Shown here: positions 37,002 to 47,147 of the stretch, in pieces | Position numbering within the stretch: position 1 is the stretch's first letter | Layout of the letters: each line of letters opens with the position of its first letter | Assembly (NCBI GenBank): GCA_020632955.1 | Contig: JACKEO010000009.1 | Location: 62,001 to 126,000 of the forward strand | DNA: 64,000 bases | From: Alphaproteobacteria bacterium | GTDB lineage: Bacteria; Myxococcota_A; UBA796; GCA-2862545 | Direction: 5' to 3' | The notes under the pieces: generated by a model | Database searches by the model: none | What the model saw: the letters and a program-made list of their open reading frames with translations, nothing else | What the model was told of the DNA's origin: nothing | Position numbers and translations under genes: made by a program

Positions 37002-37919
37002 ATGGCCGAGGCGGCGCTGCACGTGGAGGGGCTCACCCGGGCCTACGGTGCGCGCGTCGTGGTGGACGACCTGCACCTCACGGTGGAGCAGGGCGACGTC
37101 TACGGCTTCCTGGGGCCGAACGGCGCCGGGAAGACCACCGCGATGCGGTGCATGCTCGGCCTCATCCGCAAGGACGCCGGCCAGGTGCGCTTCTTCGGCG
37201 AGTCCGATCCCGTGCGGGCGCGGCGCTTCGTCGGCGCCATCATCGAGACGCCGGCCTTCCACCCCTGGATGTCGGGCCTGCGCAACCTCCAGCAGGCCGC
37301 CGCCTACGCCGGGCTCTCCGGGGCGGGGGCGCGGGCCGAGATCGACCGGGTGCTGGCGCGTGTGGGCCTGGCCGAGCGCGCCCGGGATCGGGCCGGCACC
37401 TACTCGCTGGGGATGAAGCAGCGCCTGGCGATCGCGCGCGCCCTCCTGGGTGGCCCGCGCATCCTGCTGCTGGACGAGCCCACCAACGGCCTCGATCCGC
37501 GGGGCATGCGCGAGATGCGGGAGCTGATCCGCAGCCTCGCCCTGCACGACCGCATCACGATCTTCGTGTCGTCGCACCTGCTCGCGGAGGTGCAGGCCAT
37601 CTGCAACCGGGTGGGCATCATCCAGGAGGGCACGCTGCGGGCCGAGGGTCGCGTGGACGCGCTGCTGGGCGAGGGGCTCGACGTGGACGTGGTGGAGCTC
37701 GGCAGCCCCGACCCGGAGGCATTGGAGGGGATCGTGGCCGGCATCGACGGGGCCGACGTGCTCGGGCCGGGGCGCAGCGGGCGCCTCCTCGTCCGCGTGG
37801 GCGCGGGGCTGGCGCGCGATGCGTTCGTGGCCGAGCTCGTGGCGAGGGGAGCGCGGCTGGACGCCGTGGTGCCCACGGAGCGCAACCTGGAGGACGTCTT
37901 CCTCGAGGTGACGGCGTGA
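37002..37919 (+). CDS. ABC-2 type transporter ATP-binding protein
   Basis: 305 residues from ATG 37002, GGAGG just upstream. Walker A GPNGAGKTT near residue 40, signature YSLGMKQRLAIARALL (SLGMK in place of LSGGQ, usual in this exporter group), Walker B ILLLDEPTNGLDP and the His switch SSHLL. The C-terminal 80 residues end in the family tag ERNLEDVFLEVT of the CcmA/BcrA-type exporters. It powers the permease encoded next, with which it shares a GTGA overlap. Substrate unknown. Confidence 0.93.
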   Translation: MAEAALHVEGLTRAYGARVVVDDLHLTVEQGDVYGFLGPNGAGKTTAMRCMLGLIRKDAGQVRFFGESDPVRARRFVGAIIETPAFHPWMSGLRNLQQAAAYAGLSGAGARAEIDRVLARVGLAERARDRAGTYSLGMKQRLAIARALLGGPRILLLDEPTNGLDPRGMREMRELIRSLALHDRITIFVSSHLLAEVQAICNRVGIIQEGTLRAEGRVDALLGEGLDVDVVELGSPDPEALEGIVAGIDGADVLGPGRSGRLLVRVGAGLARDAFVAELVARGARLDAVVPTERNLEDVFLEVTA

Positions 37920-38803
37920 GCGCGTCCCTGTCGACGCTGCCTCCGTCGCCCACGCTGGGTGCCCTGGTGGGGGCCGAGGTCGCGAAGCTCGCCTCGCGGT
38001 CCTCGGTGCGCCTGGGCCTGCTGGCGGTGGCGATGATCGCGGTGGGCGTGCCCCTGCTCGCCCTCCTCGCGACGCAGGCCGTCTCCGCCACGCCGCCCGC
38101 GGGCAGCGACGCCCCGGATCCCACGGCGCTGTCGATGCCCACCGTGGTCGGCTTCGTGATCTCGCTCCGCGGCCTCTTCGTCTTCCGCGCCACCGTGCTG
38201 GCCGTGGTGGCGGTGTCGTTCGCCGGGGAGTTCGTCGCGCGCACGCTGAGGGAGGACCTGGTGCGTCCGGTCTCGCGTGCCACGGTGCTGGCGGCGAAGT
38301 GGCTGGCCCTCCAGGTCTACGTCGCCGCCGGGATGCTGCTGCCCCTGGTGCTCGCCGTGCCGCTCGCCGGGGTGTTCTTCGGCGGCACCGAGGGCTTCGC
38401 CGTCACGCTGCGCTCGGCCGCCCTCCAGTGGGTGGGGGACGTGGGGTGGGCCACGCTGGTGATGGCCCTGTCCATCGGGCTGCGCTCCGTGGTGGGCACC
38501 GTGGGCGGCGTCTTCCTCGTCTGGGTCCTCGAGCAGCTCTTCGTCTGGGCGGTGTGGGGCATCGAGCAGCTGCGCGTGGTGGTGGACGGCGTGCTGAAGC
38601 CCATGGGCCTCGATCAGGCGCTCAAGCCGATCCTCGACGGGCTGGTGGCCCTCCGTCCCTGGATGCCGTCGGCGGCCTTCGGCCTGACCTGGCCGGGCAC
38701 GGGCGAGACCCTGGTGTGGCAGAGCTATGCCGCCTTCGTCGTGATCACGGGCGCCTCCTACCTGGCGGCGCTCACGATCTTCCAGCGCATCGACGTGGAC
38801 TGA
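37916..38803 (+). CDS. ABC-2 type transporter permease
   Basis: 295 residues from the GTG overlapping the ATPase stop. Six hydrophobic helices: one at residues 30-55, a pair around ATVLAVVAVSFAGEF, then three more to the C-terminus. The pattern GEFVARTLREDLVRPVSRATVLAAKW is typical of ABC-2 permeases. It forms a homodimeric channel with the upstream ATPase. Its stop codon touches the inverted repeat beginning at 38803. Confidence 0.88.
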   Translation: MSASLSTLPPSPTLGALVGAEVAKLASRSSVRLGLLAVAMIAVGVPLLALLATQAVSATPPAGSDAPDPTALSMPTVVGFVISLRGLFVFRATVLAVVAVSFAGEFVARTLREDLVRPVSRATVLAAKWLALQVYVAAGMLLPLVLAVPLAGVFFGGTEGFAVTLRSAALQWVGDVGWATLVMALSIGLRSVVGTVGGVFLVWVLEQLFVWAVWGIEQLRVVVDGVLKPMGLDQALKPILDGLVALRPWMPSAAFGLTWPGTGETLVWQSYAAFVVITGASYLAALTIFQRIDVD

Positions 38804-38965
38804 TGGCGACCCCCGCCTGACCTGATGGCATTCGCCGGCCCGACGCACGCCGGTCCGTCGTCGGCGTCGCTCGACGTGGCGCGAGCCAGGCCTTCGCTCC
38901 TTCTCCTCGGTCCGACGCGCGCCGGTCTCGGCTCGGTGCCGATCAGGTCAGGCGGGGGGCGCCAT
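38803..38965. repeat. Long imperfect inverted repeat with internal direct repeats (MITE-like or structured RNA)
   Basis: Arms of about 28 bp at 38803-38830 and 38937-38965 are nearly perfect complements (core CCCCCGCCTGACCTGAT on the left and its complement on the right, one mismatch and one extra base). Inside lie two copies of a 20-bp sequence (38837-38856 and 38909-38928, 3 mismatches) built on CCGACGCRCGCCGGT. No ORF is present. The gap between arms is about 105 bp, too long for an ordinary terminator, although it lies between convergent genes. Confidence 0.6.
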
Positions 38966-38978
38966 GATCGCCGCCGAC

Positions 38979-39419
38979 CTACAGACCGCCGAGCCGGATC
39001 CAGATCACGCCGCCCCACACCAGCACGCCGGCGGGCACGGAGAGCCAGAAGGCCTGGGTGGCGGACCGCGGACGGGTTCCCCGCCACCAGAACCAGCACG
39101 TGAGGCCCACGAGCGGGGTGAGGACGAGGCTGATGACGAGCAGCGCGGCGCGCTGCGGCCACGGCAGGCCCGGGTCCCGCGTGGCGTCCAGCCCGAGCGC
39201 CCGGCGTGCGCGCTGGAGCATCGCCTCGCTCGGCCGGAGCGGCATGCCGCCCCGGATGCGCTCGGCCGCCGTGTCGAGGGCGTCGCCACCGAGGTGGTCG
39301 TCCGACAGGAGCCAGGCGACGAGGAGCCCCTCGCCGTCGGGGCGGTGACCGCACGCCGGGCAGATGCGGTCGTAGGCGCCCTTCTCCGCGCCGCAGCGCA
39401 GGCAGACCGCGCGACTCAC
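38979..39419 (-). CDS. Zinc-ribbon membrane protein
   Basis: 146 residues from GTG 39419, overlapping the upstream stop (GTGA). The N-terminus has a zinc ribbon (CLRCG...CPACG, residues 6-25), a helical middle part, then two hydrophobic helices (AALLVISLVLTPLVGLTCWFWW and FWLSVPAGVLVWGGVIW). No known family; coupled to the gene before it. Confidence 0.7.
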   Translation of the reverse strand: MSRAVCLRCGAEKGAYDRICPACGHRPDGEGLLVAWLLSDDHLGGDALDTAAERIRGGMPLRPSEAMLQRARRALGLDATRDPGLPWPQRAALLVISLVLTPLVGLTCWFWWRGTRPRSATQAFWLSVPAGVLVWGGVIWIRLGGL

Positions 39420-40360
39420 GGACCGCCCAGCAGCAGCACCTGCTCGAGCGTGGCGTCCGCACCGGTGGTGCGCTCGCCCAGCCACGCTCGCCAGGCAGGG
39501 TCGGCGGGGGCGTCGGCGACGAGGACGTCGGGCCGGGTCACCAGCGCGGCGTGCACGAGCGCCACCGCCTCCAGCGCGCCGGGGCCTGCCGTGCGCAGGG
39601 GGGCCAGCGAAGGGCCGAAGGCGAGCCGCAGGCGCCCGGGGGCCGCCTCGACCAGCTCCAGGCGGCCCAGCGCGAAGGGGGCGGCCGCCAACGCGTCGCA
39701 GGCCCGTGCGCACGCGGCGCGCACGTCGGTATCGGGCGAACGGGCTGCCGCATGGAGGGCCTGGGCGAGCACCTCCTCGGACTGGTGGGGTGGCAGTCGG
39801 TGGATCGCGCGTCCGACGCGGTCGAGCAGGTCGAGCAACCAGGGGGGACGATCGACGGCGGACGTGGGGAAGCGCTCGTCCCCCACCTGCACCGCCAAGG
39901 CGGCCGTGGTGGCGTGGGTGCCCGCGCGGTTGAACAGCCAGCCGATGCGGAGCCGGACCCCGGCCCCGGTGCCCAGCGCCGCGAGGAGGGCGGGATCGCG
40001 GGCCGCACGGTCCCTCAGCGTGCGGAAGGTGGGGGGATCCAGCGTGAGGTCCAGCTCCACCGTCACGCTCCGGGTGGGCGCGTCGCCCACCAGCGCGCGC
40101 ACCCCGTGCGGATCGAGCGCCTCGACCTCGTCGAGCACGCTCTCGTCGAGGAGGGTGGTGGTGGTGTCGAGGGCCACGTCGAGGGCGGCCAGCGTGGCGG
40201 CGGCCCGCGCCGGCACGAGGAAGGCGGCCGCGAGCGCGATCCCGTCGGCGAGCGCGGCCGCGTCGGGTCCCCGGGGCTCGCCGTGGACCCGCTCGAGCTC
40301 CTCCCGCTCCACGAGCGGCGCGCTCCTCAGGCCCTCGATGCGTGCGCTCGCAAGCCACAT
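39416..40360 (-). CDS. Hypothetical protein, possibly degenerate RecF/ABC-like
   Basis: 314 residues from ATG 40360. The opening MWLASARIEGLRSAPLV resembles the N-terminus of RecF/AAA-type ATPases (..RIEGFRS..), but no Walker A loop follows; the region reads ALADGIALAAAFLVPA. A late LVTRPDVLVADAP could be a relic of Walker B. The body is Ala/Leu-rich, alpha/beta. Function unknown, and ATP binding seems lost if the resemblance is real. It is translated together with the zinc-ribbon membrane protein. Confidence 0.7.
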   Translation of the reverse strand: MWLASARIEGLRSAPLVEREELERVHGEPRGPDAAALADGIALAAAFLVPARAAATLAALDVALDTTTTLLDESVLDEVEALDPHGVRALVGDAPTRSVTVELDLTLDPPTFRTLRDRAARDPALLAALGTGAGVRLRIGWLFNRAGTHATTAALAVQVGDERFPTSAVDRPPWLLDLLDRVGRAIHRLPPHQSEEVLAQALHAAARSPDTDVRAACARACDALAAAPFALGRLELVEAAPGRLRLAFGPSLAPLRTAGPGALEAVALVHAALVTRPDVLVADAPADPAWRAWLGERTTGADATLEQVLLLGGP

Positions 40361-40469
40361 GGGTGCCTCCGACCTCCGCGGTATCGCGAGGGGCGCACCC
40401 GGGCCGGCGGCCTCCCCGTCGTGCCGGAGGCTGCCGTGGTACGTCGGCGGGGTCGGAGCCGAGGTGGTC

Positions 40470-41222
40470 ATGTGGGGCCTGCTGCTGGTGCTCGCCGCCC
40501 CCGTCCAGGCGGCCCAGCCCTTCGCCGGGCTGGAGTTCGATCCGCTGTCCAGGCAGGACCTCGTCTTCGTCGACGAAGGGCGCACCTCGGGCACGGCGGT
40601 CGGCGAGCTCGACGGCACCGTCCGGAGCGTGGCCAGCGCCTACGGGGGCGCCTGGATCACCCGCCACGTGGGCATCGCCGTGGGCCTGGGCGTCGCGTTG
40701 GCGCAGGCCACGTCGCGGGTGGACGACGTCGAGCGCCAACGCACCGTGGGCGTGTTCCGTCCCAGCCTGGACGTGCGCCTCGGCTGGATGGAGCGGCGCC
40801 CGCGCTTCCCGATCCCGTGGTTCCTCGTGGGGGTCTACGGCGACATCCCCCTGGCCTCCGATCGCAGCACCGGCTTCACCGAGGAGGAGCAGGCGGCTGC
40901 GGACGAGGCCGCGTACGGAGACATCACCCGGCTCGGGGGCGTGGGCGGCCGTGTCGGCGCCGCCGTGGACTACGAGGTGCTGCCCGGCCTCGGCATCGGC
41001 GCGCAGGTCACCGTGGGCCTCCAGCGCTCCGCCTACCTGGGGGCCTCCGAGACCCTCACCAGCCTGTGGATCTCCACCGAGGCCTCGATCCTGCTGCAGT
41101 TCACCTGGCCGGGCCGCAAGAAGGGGTCGGGCGAGGGGGTCCAGGTCGAGGATAGTTCAGGTTCCGACACGGAAGCGCCCGCCTCGGAGGAGGGCCTGGG
41201 GGTGCAACCGAAGGGCGCTTGA
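40470..41222 (+). CDS. Outer-membrane beta-barrel candidate
   Basis: 250 residues from ATG 40470, signal peptide MWGLLLVLAAPVQA cleaved after AQA. The mature protein shows amphipathic strands alternating with turns (GGAWITRHVGIAVGLGVALAQATS, RPSLDVRLGWMERRPRF, VGGRVGAAVDYEVLPGLGIGAQVTVGLQRS, TEASILLQFTW ending in an aromatic). This fits a small 8-10-strand barrel. A 35-residue charged tail follows the last strand, which is unusual for a barrel. Divergent from the previous gene across 109 bp. Confidence 0.7.
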   Translation: MWGLLLVLAAPVQAAQPFAGLEFDPLSRQDLVFVDEGRTSGTAVGELDGTVRSVASAYGGAWITRHVGIAVGLGVALAQATSRVDDVERQRTVGVFRPSLDVRLGWMERRPRFPIPWFLVGVYGDIPLASDRSTGFTEEEQAAADEAAYGDITRLGGVGGRVGAAVDYEVLPGLGIGAQVTVGLQRSAYLGASETLTSLWISTEASILLQFTWPGRKKGSGEGVQVEDSSGSDTEAPASEEGLGVQPKGA

Positions 41223-41315
41223 CCCACCCTGGGGCCCACGATACCCGGCGCGTCCTTTCTCGGGGGGGGCCTCCCGGGCCTGTCGGCCCGACCACCCCCC
41301 GGCCGCGGACGTCTC

Positions 41316-41753
41316 ATGGACATCATCCCCGACCCCACCTTCGCCGCTGCGATGACGGTCCCGTTCATCGTGGCCGCGCTGGCGCTGTACGGTCTGCTCT
41401 TCAAGCCCTACTTCGACTACCTCGAGGGTCGTGAGGGCGCGATCGAGGGTGCTCGCCACGAGGCCCAGGGCCTCGCCCGCGACAGCGAGGCGAAGCTTGC
41501 CCAGGTGCACGCCGCGCTGGCCGACGCCCGCCGCAAGGCCGAGGGCGTGCGCGCCGAGCGCCGCGAGGCCGGTCTGGCCTACGAGCGCGGCGTGGTCGAG
41601 GACGCCCGCGCGGCGGCCGAGAAGACCATCGAGGAGGCCCTCGCCACCATCGGCACCGAGGCCGACGCCGCGAGCGAGGCGCTCCGGCAGACGGCCGGCG
41701 AGCTGTCGTCCGACATCGCCACGCGCGTGCTCGGCCGCGGGGAGGCTGCATGA
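41316..41753 (+). CDS. atpF': ATP synthase F0 subunit b'
   Basis: 145 residues; first gene of the ATP synthase run here. An N-terminal membrane helix (AAMTVPFIVAALALYGLLF) precedes KPYFDYLEGREGAIEGARHEA and a long charged helix of the peripheral stalk. It pairs with the following b subunit as a b/b' heterodimer, as in cyanobacteria, plastids and many Proteobacteria. Its stop overlaps the next start (ATGATG arrangement). Confidence 0.88.
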   Translation: MDIIPDPTFAAAMTVPFIVAALALYGLLFKPYFDYLEGREGAIEGARHEAQGLARDSEAKLAQVHAALADARRKAEGVRAERREAGLAYERGVVEDARAAAEKTIEEALATIGTEADAASEALRQTAGELSSDIATRVLGRGEAA

Positions 41754-42523
41754 TGCGGGCACGTCTGGCCCTCGCGGGCCTGGTCCTCGGTGCGGCGCTC
41801 GCCGCGCCCGCGATCGCATCGGAGCCGCACGGCGACGGCCACGCGGCCGAGCCCCACGCGGCTCCTGCGCACGGCGAGGCCACCCACGCGGGCGAGGCCC
41901 ACGCCGAGGGCGGCCACGGTGACGCGGCCCACGCCGAGGGCGGGCACGGTGGCGGGCACCACCTCAGCTACGCCGGCGACGACGACAACGACGGCACGGC
42001 CAACTGGCTCGACGGCGACAGCGAGGCCTACGTCCTCGGCGGCCTCGCCTTCCACGCCGTGAACCTCGCCATCCTCCTCGTGCTCCTCTGGCTCGGCTTC
42101 GGCGGCAAGCTCCGCGACACGCTCAAGCAGCGCGCCGTGCGCATCCGCAGCGAGATCGAGGACGCCCAGCGCATCAAGGCCGAGGCCGCTGCACGGCATG
42201 CCGAGCTGGCCCAGCGCCTCGGTGCGCTGGAGCAGGAGCTCGCCGCGATGCTCGCCTCCGCGAAGGAGGACGGCGAGGCCGAGGAGGCCCGTCTCAAGGC
42301 GCGCGCCGACGCGGTCGGTCGCCAGATCGCCGAGACGGCCCAGCGCCAGATCGCCGACGAGGCCGCACGGGCGGGCCTCCGCCTGCGTCGCCAGGCGGTC
42401 GAGCTGGCGGTCGAGCTGGCCGAGGGCATCGTGCGCAAGCAGCTCCAGGCGGGCGACCAGGAGCGGCTCGCCGAGCAGTTCCTCGCGTCCATCGGCTCCA
42501 CCCCCCGCGAAGGGGAGGCCTGA
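41750..42523 (+). CDS. atpF: ATP synthase F0 subunit b with signal peptide, His ladder and Ca-loop-like motif
   Basis: 257 residues, about 100 longer than a plain b subunit. Residues 1-24 are a signal peptide (LVLGAALAAPAIAS). Residues 27-71 hold 11 His, with one at every fifth position from 31 to 71. Residues 77-90 (GDDDNDGTANWLDGD) match the DxDxDG...D loop of thrombospondin type 3/dockerin repeats. The membrane helix is at about 93-117 (LGGLAFHAVNLAILLVLLWLGF), then the usual charged stalk helix. Delta-proteobacterial b subunits often carry a cleaved leader and short Gly/His stretch; this one is much extended and would face the periplasm. Confidence 0.9.
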   Translation: MMRARLALAGLVLGAALAAPAIASEPHGDGHAAEPHAAPAHGEATHAGEAHAEGGHGDAAHAEGGHGGGHHLSYAGDDDNDGTANWLDGDSEAYVLGGLAFHAVNLAILLVLLWLGFGGKLRDTLKQRAVRIRSEIEDAQRIKAEAAARHAELAQRLGALEQELAAMLASAKEDGEAEEARLKARADAVGRQIAETAQRQIADEAARAGLRLRRQAVELAVELAEGIVRKQLQAGDQERLAEQFLASIGSTPREGEA

Positions 42524-42524
42524 C

Positions 42525-43091
42525 ATGGCCGACGGCAACGTCGCGCTGCGCTGGGCGCGCGCGCTCCACTCCCTCTCTGTCGACGCCGGGTCCGAGGACG
42601 CCGTCCTCGCCGACCTGCAGGCCCTCGACGCCGTGATCGCGGGCGAGGGGGGCACCGACCTCCTCCAGGCCCTGTCCAGCCCCGTCTTCGGCCTGGACGA
42701 GCGCAAGGCCGTCCTGGCCGACGTGCTGGGTCGCCTGGGCGCGCAGCAGGTCACGCTCCACTTCCTGTCGCTGCTGATCGACCGGGGCCGCTTCGGCGCC
42801 GTGCGCGGCATCGTCCGGTCGCTCACCCAGCTGGTCGACGAGCGCCAGGGTCGCATCCGGGTGCGCGTCACCACGGTGGAGCCCCTCGACGCGAAGCTCC
42901 AGGCCGAGCTGGTGGCCGCCTTCGAGCGCTCCACCGGCAAGAAGGTGGTGCTCGAGTCGGCCCTCGACCCCTCGCTGATCGGTGGGCTCGTCGCCCGCAT
43001 CGGCAGCCGCGTCTACGACGCCTCGCTGCGCACGCGGCTCGAGGACCTCAAGCACCGCCTGATCCACGCCCCGGCCCTGCCCGAGGCCTGA
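42525..43091 (+). CDS. atpH: ATP synthase F1 subunit delta
   Basis: 188 residues (typical 175-185). N-terminal helical bundle NVALRWARALHSLSVDAG and the conserved C-terminal segment LIGGLVARIGSRVYDASLRTRLEDLK identify the delta/OSCP subunit, which links F1 to the peripheral stalk. It follows atpF after one base. Confidence 0.94.
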   Translation: MADGNVALRWARALHSLSVDAGSEDAVLADLQALDAVIAGEGGTDLLQALSSPVFGLDERKAVLADVLGRLGAQQVTLHFLSLLIDRGRFGAVRGIVRSLTQLVDERQGRIRVRVTTVEPLDAKLQAELVAAFERSTGKKVVLESALDPSLIGGLVARIGSRVYDASLRTRLEDLKHRLIHAPALPEA

Positions 43092-43158
43092 CACCTCGCG
43101 GCCTCGGCCGCCTCCCCCTGGTCCGCCGCGTGCGGGACCTCTCCCACATCCTCGCGAC

Positions 43159-43189
43159 GGGGCCCACCCAGCCGACCTGGTCGGGCCCC
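43159..43189 (+). promoter_or_regulatory. Hairpin in the atpH-atpA gap
   Basis: GGGGCCC (43159-43165) pairs with GGGCCCC (43183-43189) around a 17-nt loop that itself contains CCAG/CTGG. It lies 23 bp before the atpA ATG in the only sizeable gap (121 bp) of the operon. It may be a processing or attenuation element that sets alpha-subunit dosage; this is inference. Confidence 0.35.
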
Positions 43190-43212
43190 TCCCCAGTCCC
43201 GGAGCCTCTCCC

Positions 43213-44742
<1,530 letters not shown>

Positions 44743-44770
44743 GCACGCGCCCAGCGCCGCGGAGGGCCCC

Positions 44771-45646
44771 ATGGCCAACCTCAAGGACATCAAGACGCGG
44801 ATCGGCTCGGTCAAGAAGACCAAGCAGATCACCTCCGCGATGAAGCTCGTGGCCGCGGCCAAGCTCCGCGGTGCCACCGAGCGCGCCACGGCCGCCCAGC
44901 CCTACCAGGTGAAGCTGAAGGGCGTGCTGGCGAACGTGGCGGGCAAGGCGGGCGAGGGCGTCGACCTGCCGCTGCTGGCCCAGCACGACGAGGTCAAGCG
45001 CGTCCTGCTCGTGATCCTCACCTCGGATCGCGGCCTCTGCGGCGGCTTCAACAACAACCTGATGCGGCGCGTCCTCGGCTGGATCGAGGAGCGCAAGGGT
45101 GCGGGCATCGAGGTCTCGGTGCGCGTCTTCGGTCGCAAGGGCCGTGACTTCTGCCGCACCCGTGGCATCGCGGTGGACGACGCCGTCATCGAGTACGGCA
45201 AGACCGCGAAGATGGAGCTGGTGCGCCCGCTCTCCGATCACCTCGTGGCCGGCTTCACCGACGGCACCTACGACGAGGTCTGGCTCGGCTACAACACCTT
45301 CGTGAACGCGGCCTCGCAGAAGCCGGGCTTCTCCAAGGTGCTGCCCCTCGCGGTGGAGACCTCGGACGAGGACTCCGGCGACGCCGGCATGACCGACTAC
45401 CTCTTCGAGCCGGGGCCCCAGGAGCTGCTCGCGCAGCTGCTGCCCCTGTACCTGCGCACGCTCCTGCTCCAGGCCTTCCTGGAGACGGAGGCCGGCGAGT
45501 TCGGCGCGCGCATGCTCGCGATGGACAGCGCGACGCGCAACGCGTCGGAGCTCATCGACCGCCTCACCCTCGAGTACAACCGGGCCCGCCAGGCCGCGAT
45601 CACGACCGAGATCACCGAGATCGTGTCGGGCGCGGAAGCGCTCTAG
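44771..45646 (+). CDS. atpG: ATP synthase F1 subunit gamma
   Basis: 291 residues. N-terminal DIKTRIGSVKKTKQITSAMKLVAAAKL and C-terminal MDSATRNASELIDRLTLEYNRARQAAITTEITEIVSGAEAL are the two antiparallel rotor helices; SDRGLCGGFN marks the central fold. Central shaft of F1. GGAGG precedes the ATG. Confidence 0.98.
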   Translation: MANLKDIKTRIGSVKKTKQITSAMKLVAAAKLRGATERATAAQPYQVKLKGVLANVAGKAGEGVDLPLLAQHDEVKRVLLVILTSDRGLCGGFNNNLMRRVLGWIEERKGAGIEVSVRVFGRKGRDFCRTRGIAVDDAVIEYGKTAKMELVRPLSDHLVAGFTDGTYDEVWLGYNTFVNAASQKPGFSKVLPLAVETSDEDSGDAGMTDYLFEPGPQELLAQLLPLYLRTLLLQAFLETEAGEFGARMLAMDSATRNASELIDRLTLEYNRARQAAITTEITEIVSGAEAL

Positions 45647-45685
45647 GCGGCCCAGCCTCCCCCCATACCCACTCCGGAGCACGTC

Positions 45686-47137
45686 ATGGAGATCGTCAAC
45701 ACCGGCATCGTGCGGACCGTCAAGGGTCCGGTCGTCGACGTCGAGTTCCCCGACGGCAAGCTGCCCGACATCCTCACCGCCCTCGTCCTGTCGAACCCCT
45801 CCCTGGGCGACAGCGAGGACAACCTCACCCTCGAGGTGAGCCAGCACCTGGGCGAGAACGTCGTGCGCACCATCGCGATGGACGGCACCGACGGCCTGCG
45901 TCGCGGCCAGCCCGTCAAGAACACGGGCGCTCCGATCACCGTGCCCGTCGGGCGCGAGGTGCTCGGCCGCATCTTCAACGTGCTCGGCACCCCGGTGGAC
46001 GAGCTGGGTCCCCTCGAGGCCACGCGCCGCGAGCCGATCCACCGTGCGCCCCCCACGTTCACCGAGCAGTCGACCTCGGTCGAGATGCTCGAGACGGGCA
46101 TCAAGGTCATCGACCTGGTCGCGCCGTACGCGCGCGGCGGCAAGATCGGCCTCTTCGGTGGTGCGGGCGTCGGCAAGACCGTCCTCATCATGGAGCTCAT
46201 CAACAACGTCGCGAAGGGCCACGGCGGCTACTCGATGTTCGCGGGCGTGGGCGAGCGCACCCGTGAGGGCAACGACCTCTGGCACGAGATGCAGGAGGGC
46301 GGCGACGCGGCCGTCATCACCCCGGGCGACTGGAAGAAGTCGAAGGCCGCCCTGGTGTACGGCCAGATGAACGAGCCCCCCGGGGCCCGTGCCCGCGTGG
46401 CGCTCTCGGCCCTCACCATGGCCGAGTACTTCCGCGACGAGGAGGGCCAGGACGTGCTCCTCTTCGTCGACAACATCTTCCGCTTCACCCAGGCGGGCTC
46501 CGAGGTGTCGGCGCTCCTCGGCCGCATCCCGTCGGCCGTCGGCTACCAGCCCACGCTGGCCACCGACATGGGCACGCTGCAGGAGCGCATCACCACCACC
46601 ACCAAGGGGTCGATCACCTCGGTGCAGGCGGTGTACGTCCCGGCGGACGACCTCACCGACCCGGCGCCGGCCACCACCTTCGCCCACCTCGACGCCACCA
46701 CCGTGCTCAGCCGGCGCATCTCCGAGCTCGGCATCTACCCGGCCGTCGATCCGCTGGACTCCACCAGCCGCATCCTGTCGCCGGACGTCCTGGGCGACGA
46801 CCACTACGAGACGGCCCGTGCCACCCAGCAGGTGCTCCAGCGCTACAAGGAGCTCCTCGACATCATCGCCATCCTCGGCATGGACGAGCTCAGCGACGAC
46901 GACCGCAAGACCGTCGAGCGCGCGCGCAAGATCCAGAACTTCCTGTCGCAGCCCTTCCACGTGGCCGAGGTCTTCACCGGAAGCCCCGGCGTCTACGTGA
47001 AGAAGGACGACACCATCAACGGCTTCAAGGCCATCCTCGCCGGCGAGGTCGACGACCTCCCCGAGGAGGCCTTCTACATGGTCGGCACGCTCGACGACGC
47101 CCGGGCCAAGGCCCAGCGCCTCGCCGCGCAGGCCTGA
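45686..47137 (+). CDS. atpD: ATP synthase F1 subunit beta
   Basis: 483 residues. Walker A GGAGVGKTVLIMELI, GERTREGNDLW (catalytic Glu region), VLLFVDNIFRFTQAGSEVSALLGRIPSAVGYQPTL (Walker B and family signature) and the DELSDDD loop near the C-terminus (DELSEED in most). Catalytic subunit. Confidence 0.99.
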   Translation: MEIVNTGIVRTVKGPVVDVEFPDGKLPDILTALVLSNPSLGDSEDNLTLEVSQHLGENVVRTIAMDGTDGLRRGQPVKNTGAPITVPVGREVLGRIFNVLGTPVDELGPLEATRREPIHRAPPTFTEQSTSVEMLETGIKVIDLVAPYARGGKIGLFGGAGVGKTVLIMELINNVAKGHGGYSMFAGVGERTREGNDLWHEMQEGGDAAVITPGDWKKSKAALVYGQMNEPPGARARVALSALTMAEYFRDEEGQDVLLFVDNIFRFTQAGSEVSALLGRIPSAVGYQPTLATDMGTLQERITTTTKGSITSVQAVYVPADDLTDPAPATTFAHLDATTVLSRRISELGIYPAVDPLDSTSRILSPDVLGDDHYETARATQQVLQRYKELLDIIAILGMDELSDDDRKTVERARKIQNFLSQPFHVAEVFTGSPGVYVKKDDTINGFKAILAGEVDDLPEEAFYMVGTLDDARAKAQRLAAQA

Positions 47138-47147
47138 GGGAGCAGAC

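Noticed and set aside
38803..38965. Ordinary rho-independent terminator
   Set aside because: The arms are separated by about 105 bp with their own repeats, and there is no U-tract.
41316..42523. Two consecutive b-type genes considered as a duplication error
   Set aside because: They are distinct b' and b subunits of different length and sequence, a known arrangement.
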